Assembly: GCF_042680565.1 (NCBI RefSeq)
Contig: NZ_JBHUEJ010000033.1
Span: forward strand, 24,660-88,659
Direction: 5' to 3'
DNA from: Ottowia flava
Lineage (GTDB): Bacteria > Pseudomonadota > Gammaproteobacteria > Burkholderiales > Burkholderiaceae_C
DNA length: 64,000 nucleotides
Numbering within the stretch: position 1 is the stretch's first letter; each line of letters starts with the position of its first letter. Below, piece after piece: positions 17,244-26,231 of this stretch. The notes under the pieces are model-generated. The model made no database searches. It was not told the origin of the DNA and saw only the letters and a program-made list of their open reading frames with translations. The position numbers and the translations under genes are program-made.

Positions 17244-18932
17244 ATGGCAATGGTGGAAGTCAAAGTCCCCGACATCGGCGATTTCGATGAGGTGGCGGTG
17301 ATCGAGGTGCTGGTCAAGCCCGGCGACACCGTCAAGGTCGAACAAAGCCTGGTCACCGTCGAGTCCGACAAGGCGTCGATGGAAATCCCGTCCAGTCACG
17401 CGGGCGTGGTCAAGGAGCTCAAGGTCAAGCTGGGCGACAAGGTCAAGCAAGGCAGCGTGATCGTGGTGCTGGAAGCGGCCGAAGGATCTGAGCCAAAACA
17501 GGCGCCAGACCAGGCTGTTCCTGCGCAAGAAGCTACCAAAAAAGAAGCGGCTGCGCCCGCTGCTGCGCCCGCTGCTGCGCCCGCACCGGCCGCCGCACCG
17601 GCGGCCAGCGGCCCGATCGAGGTGCGCGTGCCCGACATCGGCGACTTCAAGGACGTCGCCGTGATCGAGGTCTTCGTCCAGCCCGGCGACAGCGTCAAGC
17701 TGGAGCAGAGCCTGATCACCGTCGAATCCGACAAGGCATCGATGGAAATCCCCTCCAGCGCCGCCGGCGTGGTGAAGGAATTGAAGGTCAAGCTGGGCGA
17801 CAAGCTCAACATCGGCGACCTGCTGGCCATCGTGGAAGGCACGGGCGCCGAAGCGCCTGCGGCTGCATCGCCAGCCCCGGCGCCTGCTGCAGCCCCTGCC
17901 GCCAGCGCACCTGCGCCGGCCGCCGCGGCGCCAACACCGGCCGTGGCTGCACCGGCGTCCATGCCAGTGCACAACCCCGCGGCCGCGCCCACGGGCCAGC
18001 TGCCCTACGCCAGCCCCAGCGTGCGCAAGTTCGCGCGCGAGCTGGGCGTGCCGCTGGAAGAAGTCAAAGGCAGCGGCGACAAGGGCCGTATCACCGCCGA
18101 GGACGTGCATGCCTTCACCAAGCAGGTGATGACCGGCGCCGTGCAGACCAAGGCACAGGCCGCCAAGGCACCGGCCGGTGGCTCCGGCTTGGGCCTGGAC
18201 CTGCTGCCGTGGCCGAAGGTCGACTTCGCCAAGTTCGGCCCGACCGAGCGCAAGGAGCTGTCGCGCATCAAGAAGATCAGCGGCGCCAACCTGTCGCGCA
18301 ACTGGGTGATGATCCCGCACGTCACCAACAACGACGAAGCCGACATCACCGACCTGGAAGCCTTCCGCGTGCAGACCAATGCCGAGGCCGCCAAGGCCAA
18401 GAGCGATGTCAAGGTGACCATGCTCGCCTTCGTCATCAAGGCGGTGGTCGCGGCGCTGAAGAAGTTCCCCGAGTTCAACACCAGCCTGGACGGCGACACG
18501 CTCGTCTACAAGCAGTACTACAACATCGGCTTTGCGGCGGACACACCCAACGGCCTGGTGGTGCCGGTGCTGAAAGACGCCGACAAGAAAGGCATCATCC
18601 AGATCAGCCAGGAGATGGGTGAACTCGCCAAGAAGGCGCGCGACGGCAAGCTCGGCGTGGCCGACATGCAGGGCGGCTGCATGTCGATCAGCTCGCTGGG
18701 CGGCATTGGCGGCACCCATTTCACGCCCATCATCAACGCCCCCGAAGTGGCCATCCTCGGCCTGTCCAAGAGCGCGATGAAGCCCGAATGGGACGGCAAG
18801 GCTTTCGTGCCGCGCCTGATGCTGCCGCTCTCGCTCAGCTACGACCACCGCGTCATCGACGGCGCCGCCGCGGCGCGCTTCAACGCCTACCTGGGCAAGG
18901 TGCTGGCGGACTACCGCCGCATCCTGCTGTGA
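17244..18932 (+). CDS. aceF: Dihydrolipoamide acetyltransferase (E2) with two lipoyl domains
   Basis: E2 core of pyruvate dehydrogenase, 562 aa; transfers acetyl from lipoamide to CoA. Domains seen: lipoyl 1 (about 3-77, Lys43 in ESDKASMEIPSS), lipoyl 2 (about 124-198, Lys164 in the same motif), a peripheral-subunit-binding domain (LPYASPSVRKFARELGV), and a C-terminal catalytic domain with SYDHRVIDGA (His535). Linkers are Ala/Pro-rich. The linker between the two lipoyl domains is partly encoded by a dispersed repeat (17484-17549). Ribosome binding site GGAGGAG precedes ATG 17244. The lpd gene follows after 15 bp. Confidence 0.97.
   Translation: MAMVEVKVPDIGDFDEVAVIEVLVKPGDTVKVEQSLVTVESDKASMEIPSSHAGVVKELKVKLGDKVKQGSVIVVLEAAEGSEPKQAPDQAVPAQEATKKEAAAPAAAPAAAPAPAAAPAASGPIEVRVPDIGDFKDVAVIEVFVQPGDSVKLEQSLITVESDKASMEIPSSAAGVVKELKVKLGDKLNIGDLLAIVEGTGAEAPAAASPAPAPAAAPAASAPAPAAAAPTPAVAAPASMPVHNPAAAPTGQLPYASPSVRKFARELGVPLEEVKGSGDKGRITAEDVHAFTKQVMTGAVQTKAQAAKAPAGGSGLGLDLLPWPKVDFAKFGPTERKELSRIKKISGANLSRNWVMIPHVTNNDEADITDLEAFRVQTNAEAAKAKSDVKVTMLAFVIKAVVAALKKFPEFNTSLDGDTLVYKQYYNIGFAADTPNGLVVPVLKDADKKGIIQISQEMGELAKKARDGKLGVADMQGGCMSISSLGGIGGTHFTPIINAPEVAILGLSKSAMKPEWDGKAFVPRLMLPLSLSYDHRVIDGAAAARFNAYLGKVLADYRRILL
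17484..17549 (+). repeat. Dispersed modular repeat inside aceF, in frame
   Basis: Reads GATCTGAGCCAAAACAGGC, then GCCAGACCAGGCTGTTCCTG and CGCAAGAAGCTACCAAAAAAGAAGC. Left (GAGCCAAAA, GGC, CCAG) and right (CCTGCGCAAG, AGCTACCAAA, AGAAGC) modules match intergenic copies. It is read as EPKQAPDQAVPAQEATKKEA in the linker between lipoyl domains 1 and 2, in the same frame as the copies in lpd, ligD and mnmC. Confidence 0.6.
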
Positions 18933-18947
18933 GGGGAGACCGCATCC

Positions 18948-20813
18948 ATGGCCACCATTGATATCAAGGTCCCCGACATTGGCGACTTCAAGGACGTCGC
19001 CGTCATTGAACTGCTGGTCAAGCCGGGCGACACCGTCGCGGCCGAGCAGTCGCTGATCACCGTGGAGTCCGACAAGGCGTCGATGGAGATTCCGTCGAGC
19101 CACGCGGGCGTCGTCAAAGATCTGAAGGTGAAGATCGGCGACAAGATCAACGAAGGCTCGGTGATCCTCTCGCTCGACGCGGCAGAGCAGGGCGCTGCGG
19201 CCGCATCGGCGCCGGCAGAAACTTCCAAGCCAAATTCGGCCCCAGCGCCCGCCCAGCAAGCGCAGCCAGCTACACAAAATGCAGCGCCCTCAGCGTCGCC
19301 TCAGGCCAGTGCGGCACCCGGCGTGGCCTTCAGCGGCCAGAGCGATCTGGACTGCGACGTGTTGGTGCTGGGCGGCGGGCCTGGCGGCTACTCCGCGGCG
19401 TTCCGCGCGGCCGATCTGGGCCTGAACGTGGTGCTGGTCGAGCGCTACGCCACGTTGGGTGGCGTGTGCCTGAACGTGGGCTGCATCCCGTCCAAGGCGC
19501 TGCTGCACGTGGCCGCGGTGATGGACGAGGTCAGCCACCTGGCGGCGCTGGGCATTGACTACGGCGGCGCGCCCCAGCTCGACATCGACAAGCTGCGCAC
19601 CCACAAGGAAAAGGTCATCGCCAAGCTAACCGGTGGCTTGGGCGCGATGGCGAAGATGCGCAAAGTGACCGTGCTGCGCGGCTACGGCAGCTTTGCCGGA
19701 ACGCACCACCTGGAGGTCGAAGAGACTTCGGGCGACGGCCAGCAAAAGACCGGCAAGAAGAAGGTCGTGCAGTTCAAGCACTGCATCATCGCCGCCGGCA
19801 GCCAGGCCGTGCGCCTGCCCTTCATGCCCGACGACCCGCGCGTGGTCGATTCGACCGGCGCGTTGGCGCTCAAGAGCGTGCCCAAGCGCATGCTGGTGCT
19901 GGGCGGCGGCATCATCGGCCTGGAAATGGGTACGGTGTATTCGACCTTGGGTGCGCGCCTCGACGTGGTCGAAATGCTGGACGGCTTGATGCAGGGCGCC
20001 GACCGCGACCTGGTCAAGGTCTGGCAGAAGATGAACGCGCCGCGCTTTGACCACATCATGCTCAAGACCAAGACGGTGGGCGCCAAGGACACCGACGCGG
20101 GCATTGAAGTCACGTTTGAAGGCGAGGGCGCACCCGCGCCGCAGACCTACGACCTGGTCCTGCAGGCCGTTGGCCGCAGCCCCAACGGCAAGAAGATCGG
20201 CGCCGACAAGGCCGGTGTCGCCGTCACCGACCGCGGCTTCATCGACGTCGACATCCAGATGCGCACCAACGTGCCGCACATCTTCGCCATCGGCGACATC
20301 GTCGGCCAACCGATGCTGGCGCACAAGGCGGTGCACGAAGCGCACGTCGCCGCGGAAGTCATCGCGGGTGAGCAGAAGGGCGACGAAGCGCTGGCGCGTA
20401 GCGCCTTCAACGCGCGCGTGATCCCGAGCGTGGCCTACACCGACCCCGAAGTGGCCTGGGTCGGCCTGACCGAAGATCAGGCCAAGGCGCAGGGCATCAA
20501 GGTCAAGAAGGGCTTGTTCCCCTGGAGCGCGTCCGGCCGCGCCATCGCCAACGGGCGCGACGAGGGCTTCACGAAGCTGCTGTTCGACGACAGCCCTGAA
20601 GCGCACGGCCACGGCAAGATCCTGGGCGGTGGCATCGTCGGCACCCACGCCGGCGACATGATCGGCGAGATCGCCCTGGCCATCGAGATGGGCGCCGACG
20701 CGGTCGACATCGGCAAGACCATCCACCCGCACCCTACGCTGGGCGAAAGCATCGGCATGGCCGCGGAAGTGGCGCACGGCAGTTGCACGGATTTGCCGCC
20801 GCAGAAGAAGTAA
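18948..20813 (+). CDS. lpdA: Dihydrolipoyl dehydrogenase (E3) with N-terminal lipoyl domain
   Basis: FAD enzyme that re-oxidises dihydrolipoamide with NAD, 621 aa. Seen: an N-terminal lipoyl domain (about 3-77, Lys43 in ESDKASMEIPSS), a linker of about 50 residues, the FAD motif VLVLGGGPGGYSAAFRAADL, redox disulfide GGVCLNVGCIPSKAL (Cys174/Cys179), the NAD-binding MLVLGGGIIGLEMGTVYSTL, and the C-terminal HPHPTLGES with the catalytic histidine. The extra lipoyl domain explains the length over about 475 aa and is known from betaproteobacterial PDH operons. The linker contains an in-frame dispersed repeat. Last gene of the operon; a terminator follows at 20834. Confidence 0.96.
   Translation: MATIDIKVPDIGDFKDVAVIELLVKPGDTVAAEQSLITVESDKASMEIPSSHAGVVKDLKVKIGDKINEGSVILSLDAAEQGAAAASAPAETSKPNSAPAPAQQAQPATQNAAPSASPQASAAPGVAFSGQSDLDCDVLVLGGGPGGYSAAFRAADLGLNVVLVERYATLGGVCLNVGCIPSKALLHVAAVMDEVSHLAALGIDYGGAPQLDIDKLRTHKEKVIAKLTGGLGAMAKMRKVTVLRGYGSFAGTHHLEVEETSGDGQQKTGKKKVVQFKHCIIAAGSQAVRLPFMPDDPRVVDSTGALALKSVPKRMLVLGGGIIGLEMGTVYSTLGARLDVVEMLDGLMQGADRDLVKVWQKMNAPRFDHIMLKTKTVGAKDTDAGIEVTFEGEGAPAPQTYDLVLQAVGRSPNGKKIGADKAGVAVTDRGFIDVDIQMRTNVPHIFAIGDIVGQPMLAHKAVHEAHVAAEVIAGEQKGDEALARSAFNARVIPSVAYTDPEVAWVGLTEDQAKAQGIKVKKGLFPWSASGRAIANGRDEGFTKLLFDDSPEAHGHGKILGGGIVGTHAGDMIGEIALAIEMGADAVDIGKTIHPHPTLGESIGMAAEVAHGSCTDLPPQKK
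19223..19282 (+). repeat. Dispersed modular repeat (B) inside lpd, in frame
   Basis: Reads TTCCAAGCCAAATTCGGCCC, then CAGCGCCCGCCCAGCAAGCG and CAGCCAGCTACACAAAATGC. This matches the B variant at 3236-3290 (TTCAAGCC, GGCC.CCAGCGC, GCAAGCGCA, CAGCTA). It is translated as SKPNSAPAPAQQAQPATQNA, between the lipoyl domain and the FAD domain. Confidence 0.6.
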
Positions 20814-20814
20814 T

Positions 20815-20859
20815 GCTATTGAATAGCTAGCTGGCCGCGCAAGTCCCTCTAGGGCTGCG
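20815..20859 (-). repeat. Dispersed repeat, GGGACTTGCGCGGCCAGCTA variant (C), forming part of the lpd terminator
   Basis: On the minus strand it reads CCTAGAGGGACTTGCGCG, then GCCAGCTAGCTATTCAATAGC. The copy at 34454-34515 has CCTAGTGGGACTTGCGCGGC and the same CAGCTA. The end GCTATTCAATAGC is a small hairpin found on several copies. It overlaps the left arm and loop of the terminator at 20834-20870. Confidence 0.6.
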
Positions 20860-20870
20860 CGGCTTTTTTA
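20834..20870 (+). terminator. Rho-independent terminator of aceE-aceF-lpd
   Basis: Perfect 8-bp stem GCCGCGCA (20834-20841) / TGCGCGGC (20856-20863), with a nested CCCT/AGGG in the loop, followed by TTTTTTA. It starts about 20 bases after the lpd stop codon. Confidence 0.9.
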
Positions 20871-20940
20871 TTGTGATGAGGGAGTGCGATGGGGCTGTGC
20901 TTTCGTGGCTCGTGCTCGTCATCGCGTCGATGAGGCTCGC

Positions 20941-21279
20941 GTGACTTGGTACCTGACCCTGCGTGGAGCGCCTGACTATTCACACCACGCCCCGGCGGCG
21001 CCACTGGTGGCGTTTCTCGCCGCCTTGCCGGAGCTTCGCCAGACCGCGCCAGCGCACTTTGCGTCGACCGAAGGACAACCCTGGGTCTGCGTGATCCTGG
21101 CGTCATGTGACGCGACCGGTGGCTATGCTTCCAACGAAGAGGCGCTGACGCGTGTCAATGTGGTGGAACTGGTGTGCTCGGACACGGAGAATGCGCTTTG
21201 GTACGAATCGCTGGCTGGGCGGATTGCTGATTTTCTGGGGTGGTCAGTGTTCGACGATCACGCGGACAGCGCCGCATAG
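20941..21279 (+). CDS. Unknown small protein
   Basis: 112 aa from GTG 20941, reading VTWYLTLRGAPDYSHHAPAA at the start. I do not recognise a domain. The composition is that of a soluble cytoplasmic protein with no signal peptide or membrane span; it contains PWVCVILASCDATGGYASNE and ends with ALWYESLAGRIADFLGWSVF. The GTG start is preferred because GAGG lies five bases upstream; an alternative in-frame start at 20884 exists. It lies alone downstream of the PDH terminator on the same strand. Codon use looks like its neighbours. Confidence 0.6.
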   Translation: MTWYLTLRGAPDYSHHAPAAPLVAFLAALPELRQTAPAHFASTEGQPWVCVILASCDATGGYASNEEALTRVNVVELVCSDTENALWYESLAGRIADFLGWSVFDDHADSAA

Positions 21280-21427
21280 GCGCTCTTGGGGGGATCGCCA
21301 ACGGGAGCGGGGCGGTGTCCTGCCAGAACGCTCCATACGCTTTTCAAAAGCAGCCGTGGCAGCGCCCGACGCGCTGGCAGACGTTCGTGGCGCCATCGCA
21401 AGAAGCGGTCGGCTCTGAGGCGGAGTC

Positions 21428-21485
21428 ACTATTGAAACAATAGCTGTTTGCGCAAATGTTCGTAGGGGCGATCGGCGTTTTCATG
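21428..21485 (-). repeat. Dispersed modular repeat (A) in the 312-bp gap 21280-21591
   Basis: Plus strand reads CTATTGAAACAATAG, then CTGTTTGCGCAAATGTTCG and TAGGGGCGATCGGCGTTTTC; this is the reverse orientation of the repeat, with the GCTAT/ATAGC end hairpin. Apart from this copy I see no gene or recognisable site in 21280-21591. Confidence 0.65.
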
Positions 21486-21591
21486 ACGGATCACACCATT
21501 TTCAAAGGCTGCGTCGACACCGCCAACCAACCTGGAGGTGCGGGATCGGCACCCCCAGGTGGATGCAAGCGCGTCGGCCGTGATCACGACA

Positions 21592-22881
21592 TTACTGGTC
21601 GCCGTGTTCGATCGTCTTGACCAGGTCCGCCACCTGCGCGGGCGTCACGTCGCCGGGTTGGCCGCCCCAGGTCTGGCGCAGGTAGTTCACCAGGTCGGCC
21701 ATGTCCTGATCGCTCAGTTTGTCGGCAAAGCCGGGCATGCTTTGCATGCGGCCGCCGTGCGGCAGGTCGCGCTCTTGCAGGCCTTCGCGGGTGACGCGGA
21801 TCAGGTTGATCGGGGTGGGGAACATGGCCGTGGTGTTGGTGTTCAATGGCACCGAGCTTTGCGGCTGTCCCTGGCCTTGCACGCCGTGGCAGCCCGCGCA
21901 AAGGCCGACGTAGATGGCCTCGCCCTTCACATTCACCTCGCCTTGCGGCGCCTTTGGCTTGGGTCCGGGCATGGCCTGGTCTTGCGTCAGGTAGGCGGCC
22001 ATGGCGCGCAGGTCCTCTTCGGGCATGTGCGAGGTGGAATGGTCGAGCACGGACGCCATGCGGAAGGTCATCACGCCCTGGGGCGACAGGCCGGTGCGGA
22101 AGAAGCGCACCAGGTCGTCGCGCGTCCAGCCGCGGCCCGAAAGCGCCGCCGGCGTGATGGCGGGCGCGTAGGCGCCTTCGATGATGCTGCCCTCCAGGTA
22201 CCGGGACTTGTCCAGTGCAAAGGTCAGCGTGCGCGGGCTGTGGCATTCGGCGCAGTGGCCCATCACGTCGACCAGGTACTTCCCGCGCGACAGCGCGTCG
22301 GTTGATGCATCAAACGGCTTGGCAGCGGGGCGCTCGACCGCGTTCCACAGCGCGACGGCCGGGCGCACGTCGAACGGAAACTGCATCGCGTTGGCGCGGT
22401 TGGCCACCTCGACGGCCGGCTGCTTCATCAGCCACACCCACAGCGCGTCGACGTCGCCACGGGTCACCTGGTGGTAGCTGGTGTAGGGCATGGCGGGGTA
22501 CAGCAGCTTGCGGCTCGGCGCGACACCGCTGGCGATGGCGCGGTACAGGTCGTCCGCCGTCCAGTTGCCGATGCCGTGTTGCTTGGACGGTGAGATGTTG
22601 GTGCCGTACAGCGTGCCCATCGGTGTGACCATGGGCACGCCGCCAGCCAGCTCGGCGCCCGTCTGGGGCGAGCTGTGGCAGGCGGCGCAGTCGCCGGCGC
22701 GAAAGACCTGCTCACCGCGCGCGTACAGCGTTTTTTCCTGCTCGGGGCTGAGCTTGGCGAAGTCCACCGTGGCCGGGGGCACGGTGCCGGAGGAGCTGCC
22801 GTACAGGTACATACCGCCGACCACGAGCAGCGCAACGAGCAGCAGGAGGGCCAGGCCGCGAAGCCATTTGCGCTTAGCCAT
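21592..22881 (-). CDS. Three-haem c-type cytochrome subunit of a molybdenum dehydrogenase
   Basis: Membrane-anchored periplasmic cytochrome c, 429 aa. Seen: an N-terminal anchor (KWLRGLALLLLVALLVVGGM) and three CXXCH haem sites: CAACHSS, CAECHSP and CAGCHGV, spaced as in the cytochrome subunits of alcohol and aldehyde dehydrogenases. It likely passes electrons from the 2Fe-2S/Mo subunits encoded just upstream to the respiratory chain. ATG 22881 has AAGGTGG upstream and overlaps the end of the 2Fe-2S gene by 8 bp, indicating translational coupling. A more upstream start (22932) is possible but would lengthen the overlap without a better signal. Confidence 0.92.
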   Translation of the reverse strand: MAKRKWLRGLALLLLVALLVVGGMYLYGSSSGTVPPATVDFAKLSPEQEKTLYARGEQVFRAGDCAACHSSPQTGAELAGGVPMVTPMGTLYGTNISPSKQHGIGNWTADDLYRAIASGVAPSRKLLYPAMPYTSYHQVTRGDVDALWVWLMKQPAVEVANRANAMQFPFDVRPAVALWNAVERPAAKPFDASTDALSRGKYLVDVMGHCAECHSPRTLTFALDKSRYLEGSIIEGAYAPAITPAALSGRGWTRDDLVRFFRTGLSPQGVMTFRMASVLDHSTSHMPEEDLRAMAAYLTQDQAMPGPKPKAPQGEVNVKGEAIYVGLCAGCHGVQGQGQPQSSVPLNTNTTAMFPTPINLIRVTREGLQERDLPHGGRMQSMPGFADKLSDQDMADLVNYLRQTWGGQPGDVTPAQVADLVKTIEHGDQ

Positions 22882-23443
22882 GTTGTTCCACCTTATTCGT
22901 GCGTTGTCCGGTGGTGAGGCCAGGGGTGCCAAGGATGACGTCGCGCACGGCGGCGTAGTAGCGCACGTAGCCGGTGCAGCGGCAGATATGGGGCTCCAGC
23001 TGCTGTTCGATCACCTTCTCGACATCGTCGGCCGGCACGGGGTTCTTCGCCAGCCGTTCGACCAGGGCCGTGGCGGAGTTGACGAAGCCCGGCGTGCAGT
23101 AGCCGCACTGAAACGCGAAGTGCGTGAGAAAGGCCTGTTGCACGGCCGAGGGCTTGACGACGCCCTTGTCGTCCACCGTGGCGATGCCTTCCACGGTGCG
23201 GATGGTCTTGCCGTTCAGCCACGCCACGCCGGTGATGCACGCCGGCACCGTGGTCGCGCCTTTTTGCGGATCGTCGACGATGATGGTGCAGGCACGGCAC
23301 ACGCCCTGGCCGCAGCCGAGCCGCGTGCCGTTCAGGCCGGCGTATTCCTGCAGGAACTCGATCATCATCAAGTCCTTTGGCAGGTCGATCGGTCCCACGG
23401 GCTTGCGGTTGATCGTGGCCGAGAATTGGATTCGGTCGGACAT
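22874..23443 (-). CDS. 2Fe-2S iron-sulfur subunit, xanthine dehydrogenase/aldehyde oxidase type
   Basis: 189 aa. Seen: a plant-type ferredoxin domain with GTRLGCGQGVCRACTIIVDD (first 2Fe-2S cluster) and a C-terminal helical domain with FQCGYCTPGFVNSA and ICRCTGYVRYYAAVRD (second cluster). Small electron-transfer subunit of a molybdenum hydroxylase of the isoquinoline-oxidoreductase/aldehyde dehydrogenase kind. Its ATG overlaps the stop of the large-subunit gene by one base (TGATG), and the cytochrome gene overlaps its own end. Substrate is not predictable from this subunit. The in-frame upstream extension to 24457 is only a shadow of the large-subunit gene. Confidence 0.95.
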   Translation of the reverse strand: MSDRIQFSATINRKPVGPIDLPKDLMMIEFLQEYAGLNGTRLGCGQGVCRACTIIVDDPQKGATTVPACITGVAWLNGKTIRTVEGIATVDDKGVVKPSAVQQAFLTHFAFQCGYCTPGFVNSATALVERLAKNPVPADDVEKVIEQQLEPHICRCTGYVRYYAAVRDVILGTPGLTTGQRTNKVEQHG

Positions 23444-26231
23444 CAGCGGGCTTCCTTGATTTTCTCGGCGGTCAACGGGGTGGCGTAAAAGCGCTTGCCG
23501 GTCGCGTGGGCCACGGCGTTGACGCAGGCGGCCACCACCGGAATCATCACCACCTCGGCCATGCCCTTGGGCGGGTCGTTGCCGGACAAGGGCGGCAGCA
23601 CATGGCCTTGCGCCGTCCACACCGCCACCTCGCTGGCGCGTGGCACGTGGTAGCGGCTCAGGCCCCATTGGCCGTTGCCGGGGCCGCTGGCGTCGGTCGG
23701 CAGATCTTCGTACAGCGCGTGGCCGACGCCCATGGCGACGCCGCCCTGAATCTGCCCGGACACCAGTTCCGGAACGATCTGGGTGCCGCATTCGAGCCAG
23801 GTCTTGTGCGACAGGATCTTGACCACGCCCGCGCCGTTCACCGACAGCTCCACCATCGTGGCGCAAGGCGCGTAGTACACGGTGCCCGCGTTGTTGCGCT
23901 GCACCGGCGGGTAGGCCACCTTGTCGCGCGGGATGAAGGCGTAGCCGCCGCTGGTCATTGCGGCCTTCTTCGCCTCGCTGGCGCCCTGGCCGTACTGCAC
24001 GGAGAGGGCGTCGATCCAGGCCTGTAACGGCGTGCCGTCCACGGTGAAGTCCGCCTTGGCCCAGGCCCAGCGGTTGAAGGTGTGCACGCAGACGCCGGTG
24101 ACGCCGCCCAACTCGTGCGCGCGCGCCGCCAGGCGTTCCAGGCTCAGCGGTTCCATCTCGCCGGCGACCAGCATGCGGTTGCGCCATTCCAGCTGGTCGG
24201 CGCTGACGGTGCCGGGCAGCAGCTGCCCACCACCGGAGGCGCCCCCCCAGATCGACTGGGCGGCCGGCCACATCGACAGCTTCAGCAGCAGTTGCGCCGC
24301 CTGCTGCGTGGCGTGCCGGAAGTAGTAAGCCGAATTCGACGCGGACACGGGCGACACCATGCGCGGTACCCAGTGCGGGTTGCGCGCCAGCTCGTCTTCC
24401 TTGTGCTGCGGCGTGGTATAGGGCTCGTCCGAGGTCTCCAGCGGCATCGTGTCCCACTGGTTGATGGCAAATTCCACCTCGTCTGCGGGGCGGCCCAGGA
24501 AGGGTTCGACCGCGATCAGCTGCGAGGTGGTGCTGCCGGTGCCGATCTCGGTAGCAATGTGGCGCATCTTGATGCGACCTTCGGGCGTGATCTCCAGCTG
24601 CGCGATGCAGGCTTCGGCGCCGGTGCCAAAGTCCTTTTGCACCGCGCCAAAGCCCACGCCGTAGCGCATGCCAGGATGGGCGGCCTCATAGTCGGTCTTG
24701 CGTTTGGTGCGTTCGGTCCACAGCGGCTCCTTCGCGGCCAGCGCCAGGATTTCGCCGATCCGCATCGCGCCGGCCGGCGAAGCGCCCTGCGTGTTCTTCA
24801 TGCCGCTGCGCATCGCGTTGCGCTGGCGCAGCTCGATGGCGTCCAGCTTCAGCTCGTGCGCGATCTCGTCCACCAGCATTTCGGTGTAGGCCATCGACTG
24901 CACGGTGCCGTAGCCGCGCATCGAGCCCGACGTGACGCCGACGGACGGGTTGACCTGCGTGCTGAGGTCGCTTTGCGGGAAGTAGTAGATCGACTGCGCC
25001 GCCGTCACCGCCACCGTGCCGACCGATGGGCTGAAGTTCATCACTCCGCCGCCGTCGCCCAGCATGTGGCAGGTCAGGCCCTGGAACTTGCCGTCCTTGT
25101 CGACCGAGATCGCCGTGTCGACGTCGAACGGGTGGCGCTTGAGCGCGAACTGGAAGTGCTTCCAGCGGTCCAGCGCCAGCCGCACCGGCCGGCCCTGCGC
25201 GTACAGCGCAGCCAGCGCGCAGTAGAAGGGGAAAGGATGGTGCTCCTTCTGCCCGTAGCCCACGGTGTAGGCGCTGATGTAATCCAGGCGCTCCAGCGGC
25301 AGCTTGCTGGCCTTGACCATGTGCATGACGTGTTCTGCCGTGCTGTAGGGCGCCTGCGTGGCGCCCACCATGTGCAGGGTGCTGGTGGCGGTGTCGTACC
25401 AGGCCAGGCCGTTGTCCATCTCCATCGCCACGTGGTCGATGGACTGGCTGCGGTACTTGCGCGCAAAGGTGCGCACACCTTCCTTGGGTTGCTTCATCTC
25501 CGCCTGGATGCGCGCGGATGCGGCCATCAGTTCACCAAAGGCCGGGTCGCTGGCGTCCGGCCAGTGCACGCCTTGTTCGTCCACCTTGGGCCACACGGTG
25601 GTGTTCTTCATCGGCGAGACCTGGTCTTCGCCGTAGGCGTCCTGCCCCTGGATGCGCAGAAAGCGCGCCGCCACGTAGGGCGCGCGCGCCGGTTGCTGGG
25701 CGGCCGCGCCGAAGCGGAAGATGGCGTCGTTGAAGCGCAGGCGCTGGTTGGCAACGCGAAACTTCTCGTAGTCGTGCCAGATGGCCAATGCCACCGGATG
25801 GCCGAGCATGGGAGGCACCTGGCCCTTCTTGACGAAGAAGTCGCCATAGAAACTGGGTTCGGGCATGCCGACGCCGTCGGCGGCAATGGATTCGGCGTCG
25901 ATCAGCACGTCGGGCTGGAACTCGGGGCCCAGCGCGGCCAGGTCCAGACCTTCGTAGATGCGGTCGGCGCGCGGCACGTGGATCGTCAGGGCGTAAGACT
26001 GGCGGTCGGGCCAGCCCTTCATGTTCTTGGCGCGCAGGTCGATGGCGAACACCTTCTCGCCGCGCACCTTGGCCAGCCCGTCACGCCGGTAGTTGAGCTT
26101 GTTGCCGCTGATCCACTGGGCGTCCTGACCGCCCGCGGGACCAGCAATTCCGCCAGCGCGTCGTGCATCGGACGCATGCTGGCGATGACGCCCAGCGCGG
26201 CGGCGGTCTTCAGAAAACTGCGCCGGTTCAC
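23443..26231 (-). pseudogene. Molybdopterin-binding large subunit, frameshifted near the N-terminus
   Basis: Catalytic subunit of a periplasmic molybdenum hydroxylase. The body is open from about 26150 to 23443 (e.g. DAIFRFGAAAQQPARAPYVA, TSGSMRGYGTVQSMAYTEML). The N-terminus with a Tat signal (VNRRSFLKTAAALGVIASM, GTG 26231) lies in another frame that continues as LAELLVPRA and then turns to nonsense. The correct continuation GQDAQWISGNKLNYRRDGLA is in the body frame. One missing base near GTCCCGCGGGCGG (about 26140-26152) explains this: restoring a G gives VPAGGQD and a 929-aa protein. It may be a sequencing error in a GC-rich palindrome or a real inactivating mutation. The downstream 2Fe-2S and cytochrome genes are intact. 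Confidence 0.85.

Noticed and set aside
18948..20813. Lpd with an N-terminal lipoyl domain as a novel fusion
   Set aside because: This architecture is known in PDH operons of betaproteobacteria and some other bacteria; only the repeat in the linker is unusual.
22874..24457. A 527-aa fused protein ending in the 2Fe-2S subunit
   Set aside because: The N-terminal two thirds are an out-of-frame shadow of the Mo-subunit gene; the real start is the coupled ATG at 23443.
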